Shown in pieces: positions 1 to 6,000 of a DNA stretch of 9,547 nt (its first letter is position 1; every line of letters begins with the position of its first letter). The stretch is from Oscillospiraceae bacterium. Its GTDB lineage: Bacteria; Bacillota; Clostridia; Oscillospirales; Oscillospiraceae. A model generated the notes under the pieces. That model ran no database searches, was not told where the DNA came from, and saw nothing but the letters and a program-made list of their open reading frames with translations. Made by a program: the position numbers and the translations under genes. The stretch spans positions 1-9,547 of the forward strand of contig JAGBGB010000229.1 in the NCBI GenBank assembly GCA_017936205.1, written 5' to 3'.

Positions 1-3000
1 AATAAACCACACTGCCCCCCTTGCTCAGGGTCAGGATCATCATACCGCTGTTCATAGTGGTGCTGCCTACCAGCTCGAAGCCGGTACCGGTAAAGTCGAA
101 GCTGAGAACCTCGCCATCTTCCGTAATATGAATGGTGGTGTAGCTGCCGAGGCTGCCCAGGTTGCCCTCAACATACTCAGCATAGGTGCTGTCGCTGCCA
201 TAGGGGCTGTTACGATCGCCGTCCTGCGTTGCTGTTGCATTGTTGCCATTTGCAACCGTGATCTCATTGCCTGTGGTGTCCGTATACTTGAAGATGGTAT
301 CCTCATAGTAGACCACATTGGCAGGGATGATCTTGATCTGCTTGAACAGCTCCACTTCTTTAGTGGGGTCGGCAGAACCGAGATCACTAACCGTTGTATT
401 CAGCTTATGGGCACGGAGGACCATGTAGATCACATCTGCTGTCTCCATAGTGCCTCTTGGCGTATACAGGGCAGTCTTATAGTCATCTGTAATTGTGAAG
501 TTGCCCATGACTCCATTGCCGCCTGTGGAAGTTACAATCAGGGTCTTGCCATCGGTGATGCCCTGAGTCACATCCACATAGGAGGGGAGCTCTGTGGTAT
601 AAGCCTCCAAGCTTATGGAGGAGTTTACTTCCTCAGAGGGATTCATACCGAACCCGGTTCCGGGAAGGATGTCTTTAGTATACAGATTTCCGTTCTTGGT
701 TAGGTCAGCGGTGATGCCGTAGTCCAGAACGAATAAACTGTTGCTCAGCTTATATACCTGAGGAGTCACATTAATATAGGCATAGTAGACGGTATCAATG
801 CCCTCTACCTTATAGGATAGAATCAGCCGTTCTCCCTGTGCTCCTGTAGTATCTGCGGTAAACTGATAAGCCGTATCATTTCCATCTATATCCTTTACGG
901 GATTAAAATGGAAGACCTGGGTTTCGCTTTCGTCCTGTGACTCACGGGTCAGTTCGATGAGGGTATGGTTTTTGGACTTATCGAAGATCTTTTCTTCGGA
1001 GTCTGCGTTCAAAATCGCCTCCAACATAGATGCTGTATCTGTCTGTGCAGTTACACCCTCAGTGAGGTACAGCACAACAGGGACACCATCAAATGCAAAG
1101 TAGATATCCTCCGCTGTCTCAGTGACCAGGTAGGGAATTTCTTTTGGGAGGGTATAGACTCCATAGAAATCCACACTTGTAAAGGGATGTCCGTCACCAT
1201 AATCGTGGTGGTTATCCCAGCCGGTAGTAATACGGATGGGGTTGGTCTTCGGATCAAGCTTCTCCTCGGTAAGGACACTATAGGTATCGGCGAAGGTGTA
1301 TCTGCCTGCTCCCTTCTTAGGCTCACCCAGTGCGCCGATCACCGTAATCACTTGCTTCATAGCAAGATAAATATCTGCCACGGGACCATTCACCACAGGG
1401 CTGCCGCACATATTCAGGGTTCCCGACATGTGGGCAATGCCATACCTGCCGCCGGTGATGGTGCCACTGTATATGGTAGTGGTGCCCATGTTCTCGATAC
1501 CGTCGGCAATACCATTGCTGTTAGAAACAGCGTTGATCTCTGCTTTATCTACTGTAACGGTGCTGCCGCCTACATAAATGCCATAAGCATCACGATTCTC
1601 GGCAAGAGCATGGATCTTTACGCCATTCTCGGCTGTAACGGTGGAACCGCCTGCATTTATGCCATAAGCATCGCCGGTGTTCGCAACAGCCTCGATCTTT
1701 GTCGAATCCTTTGCCGTAACCGTGGCACTGCCTGTATAAATGCCATTGGCAACATCCTTGTGTGAAACAGCCTTAATTTCTACATTATCTGCTGTGAAGT
1801 TGGCACCGCTGACTGCAAAAATGCCGTGGGTTCCCAAATTGCCCGTAGCGGACACTGTGCCGCCCTTAACCTCTACGGGACTGGCACCGGTAATGGCTAT
1901 GCCGTAACAGGAAATGCCATTTTGTTCCGCAGCGCTTGTAGCAGTGACAGTACAGTCTGTAACAGTAGTAGGACTGACCCCATTACCGGGCATGATCATC
2001 ATGCCATATACATAGTTACCATCACTGGTTGTGGTGATCGTTGCACCCTTGATGGTCCCTGCTCCGCCACCATTATGGAAGATGCCGTAAGCAGTACCCG
2101 TTCCGGCTGTGGAAGTGATCCCTGTTCCGTCCACCACTAACGATCCGGGAGTTGAACCGGGGAGACACTGGATACCGTAAGCAGATCCATTGGATTCAGC
2201 AGTAACGGAACCACCGTATACTCCAAGGCCGGTACCGTTCCCCCACAAGCCATAGATGCTACCGTTGGCGGTAGAATTCACATGGATGGTACAGGACTCT
2301 GCAACAGCTGTACCATCAAAGAACTGCACACCGTATGCACCGGAGCTACTATTCCCTGTGGCCTCCATGAGGATGCCGTAGAGTGCAAGGCTGCGATCGA
2401 TGGAGCCGGACCCTCGACAAGAGATCAATGCGGAACTTATATTTGTCCCATAAATGCCGCTTTCGCCCTCAACGGGGTTCTCATCATTAAAGAGCTTACA
2501 ATCACAGATCCGTACATGATCCGGAATAAGATCACTGGTTGCGATATCAATTTTGCCGCCGTCAAGAATGATCTTGTTTCCTGCAAGGCACAGATCCACA
2601 GTGCCGTTGATCACGAGGCTCTGCCCGGCTTTCAGAACCAGGTTGCTCTTCAGCACATAAGTATAGGTGCCGTAGGTAGCATCCGTAGGACGGTAAACCT
2701 CTGCGTCACCAATCGTTAAGCTGCCGCTTTGAGGAATATCCTGCTGGTCTATGTAGAGATCAAAGTAAACTCTATCCCCTACAGGTGTTCCGTCAGCATG
2801 GCAACCGGGAACATTGGGAGTTTCGGGATCTGGGTGACCGGTTTCCCAGTCCACTGCCATGTAGTGATTATGGAGGACCAGGTACAGCTCGTAAGGAACA
2901 GGTTTTTCCAGCTGGAAGACCTGATAGGTCTCCCGTGCATCTCTGAAGAGATAGGGTCTTTCCTGCTCGTAGTTGGGGTACCAGCCTGTGGTGATCTGGA

Positions 3001-6000
3001 CATAGGGCTTTGCCTTGGTGGGGATCTCCTCGGTCCAGACGGTGTAATAGCCTCTGTCCTCCTTGTCCTTACGGGTAAGGAGCTTGCCGTCCTCAGCGAC
3101 TCGGATGGTCACATCCTTGGCAAGGTAAATGTCTCCCGTGAGGGTCTCAATATAGGGAGCACCGGACATGATCACTGTAGACTTCGCGGTGTTATAGATA
3201 CCGAAGGAGCCCTTCATAGCGGAATGGGTCATATCGATGGTGCCACCGGTCATGACCGTTTTTGCATGCTCGCCGTTGTTGTAGATGCCCTTTGTGGGCG
3301 CATCATCATAACGCCAGTTATCCGTGTCGGAATGGGTAACAAGGCCACCCTCCATGTAGATCTCGCAGGGGATACCCTTCTCGGGCTGAGGACTTACATT
3401 TAGAGCATAAAGGGGTCCGTTATAGATGACACCACGATTTCCAAGACCCCTGAAGGTACCGTCGTGAATGTTCACAACGCCGCCACAGTTGCACAGGGCG
3501 TGCATGCCATTAAGCGACCAGATAAGGGTGTCCTCGCCGGAGATATCCACGGTACCGCCATTGATATTATAGACCGATGCAATGATCTCGGTCCAATCCT
3601 CCTGAGAAGCATCCCCACCTTGCCAATACGCTTCGCTGCCATCAGTAAAGATGGTACCACCGGTGATCCGAACCTCGGCACCTATATTGTAGATACCGTA
3701 TACTGTTGCTCGTATGTAGCCTCCGTTGACGGTTACATTGTTTTTCTTTGCCACTCCGCCTGCAAGGGGAGTGTACATTTGGTCGCAGTTTACAATGCCA
3801 CGGTCGTACACCTCGATCCAACCACCGTTGACTACCACAGAACCGGCTTCATTATAGATACCGTAATAACCGCCTCTGGTGCCACTGGTACCGACAGGTG
3901 TTGTGACCATGGTTCCTTCTTCTACCGTTGCGGAGCCGCCGTAGATGATCCCTCCTGTTTCAAATGGGGCGTTATAAATAGCACAGGTGTATGAACCACC
4001 CCCAAGGGGTGTTTCCATATATGTGGCCCTTGCGGTGACAGTACCGGCCTTGTTCATAATGAGGGTGGTATGCTTGCCGGTGTATACGCTTGCGTTGGTG
4101 ACATTGAGCTCTGCTCTAAACTCATTTACGATGACATCCTTAGGACCGGTGATCCTCGTGGTGGAGCCGGAGGTGTTGCCGTTGCTGTCCTGGGAGATCA
4201 GACCGTCTGTATTCACGGTGCCCCAGTTATGGATCACCGTTCCTGTAGAGCTGGCAAAGGTGCCGCCATACAGGTTCATGGTAGCCCCCTGGGATACCTT
4301 GATGACCCCATCTGCGGCAGTCCCGGTGATCAGACCTGCAGTGGTGGTGTCGCAATCGCAGATATTCAGGGTACCACTCTCTACCGTAATGGCATTCCCA
4401 CCCATATTCAAGGTCTGACCCTTGAGGCACAGATTGACTTCTCCGTTCAGGGTAATGGGCTTATCAAAGGCAAAGCTGTTGGTGAGCACATAATTGCCGG
4501 GCTGTAAGACGCCGTTTGCATCCATATAGCTCTCCAGATCTGCCTGAGAGCCCAGTCTCCGGTTGAAAAGCACATACTCCGAATCATTGTGATTCGGGTC
4601 CTCCTGGTTAGGAGTGGGCAAGCCCTTCTCCGTATCCGCTGCCATGTAGTGCTCATGGGGACCCTCAAACCGGACTGTCACTGTGACATCTTCCGCCGGC
4701 ATGGTGAAGGTGTATGTGTTGGGGTCATCTGCGGAAGGAGTAAGCTCAATGGTCTGTTCCGTGCCGTTTTCGTCTACATAGGTGGCAGTGACCCGATCAA
4801 CGGAACCGCCCGCTTCGGCTGTGGCGGTGAACTGTACGGTATCTCCCACTGCATAGCTCCGCTGATCATCATTGCCGAAGACCACGGTGCCGGGGCCCTG
4901 GGTCTCAACCTCTACATCATAGAGGGTCAGGTACAGCTCATTGTTTACCGTTGCACCGTACTCGCCTGCAGCCAGCTTTCTTACATCATATTTCGCTCTT
5001 GCATCTACGAAGGGGAACTGTGTTACAGAAGCGTGGACTTCGTCCCAATTCAAAGTGATCCGAACCGGCTGGTTGGGCCGAGGAACAACATCCGTATACA
5101 CGCTATAGGTATCAGTGACTTCATGGCTCTCACCGATGGTCACGACCTTATTGGTGGGCAGATAAATATCTGCAGCATTTCCGGTAAAGGTGGTTCCCTC
5201 TGCAGCCTTTGCAGAACCGTTTATGGTCACCTTCCCATCAATTTCCAGCGTGCCGTTTTGAGAAATGCCGTAGATCCTACCGGCAGCTGCTGTAGCCTGA
5301 ACGCTGCTGTCTGTGAGCTTTGCCATATTTCCGATCAGGATTCCGTAGGCTTCACTACACTGATTGCCGGTTGCATAGATCTCACTGTCAGATACGATCA
5401 ATTCAGATCCATTGCCGAGAATGCCCATTGCCTTCGTTCCACTTCCGGTCAGCTCAGCATTGACCTTACAGCCGGTTAGGCTTATGGTATTGGAGGAACC
5501 ATAAATTCCGTATGTATTCCCATTCTCCACTGTTGCAGAAATCTCTGTCCCACTGAGAGTCAATGTGCCGGTAGATACCTTTTTAATGCCTGTTGTCTCT
5601 CCCGACTTTCCGGTAGCTGTAATTGTAGAATCAGAAACCTCCACAGATGCACTTTCATTAGTCATGAGGCCCTGGATTGAACCATTTCCCTCTGCCGAAA
5701 CTGCAGAATCGGAAACCCACGCAGATACGCTGTCTTCAATTAGGAGACCATAGACCGAACCGTTTCCCGTCGCTGAAACGGAGGGACATTGGGTAATGGT
5801 AAGGGCTCCAGAATTCTCCGCCTGAATACCATAAGCACCGCTGCTTGTTGTTCGAGCATCAATGGTACAGCCCTCAATGGACCTGACTCCGGTAGAGGCG
5901 GTGTATATACCATAGGCTTGAGCACTGCCGGAAACCGCATTGATCTGTGCATCCAACAACTCAATAGAAGAAGCTCCCGAATCACGAATACCATATGCAG

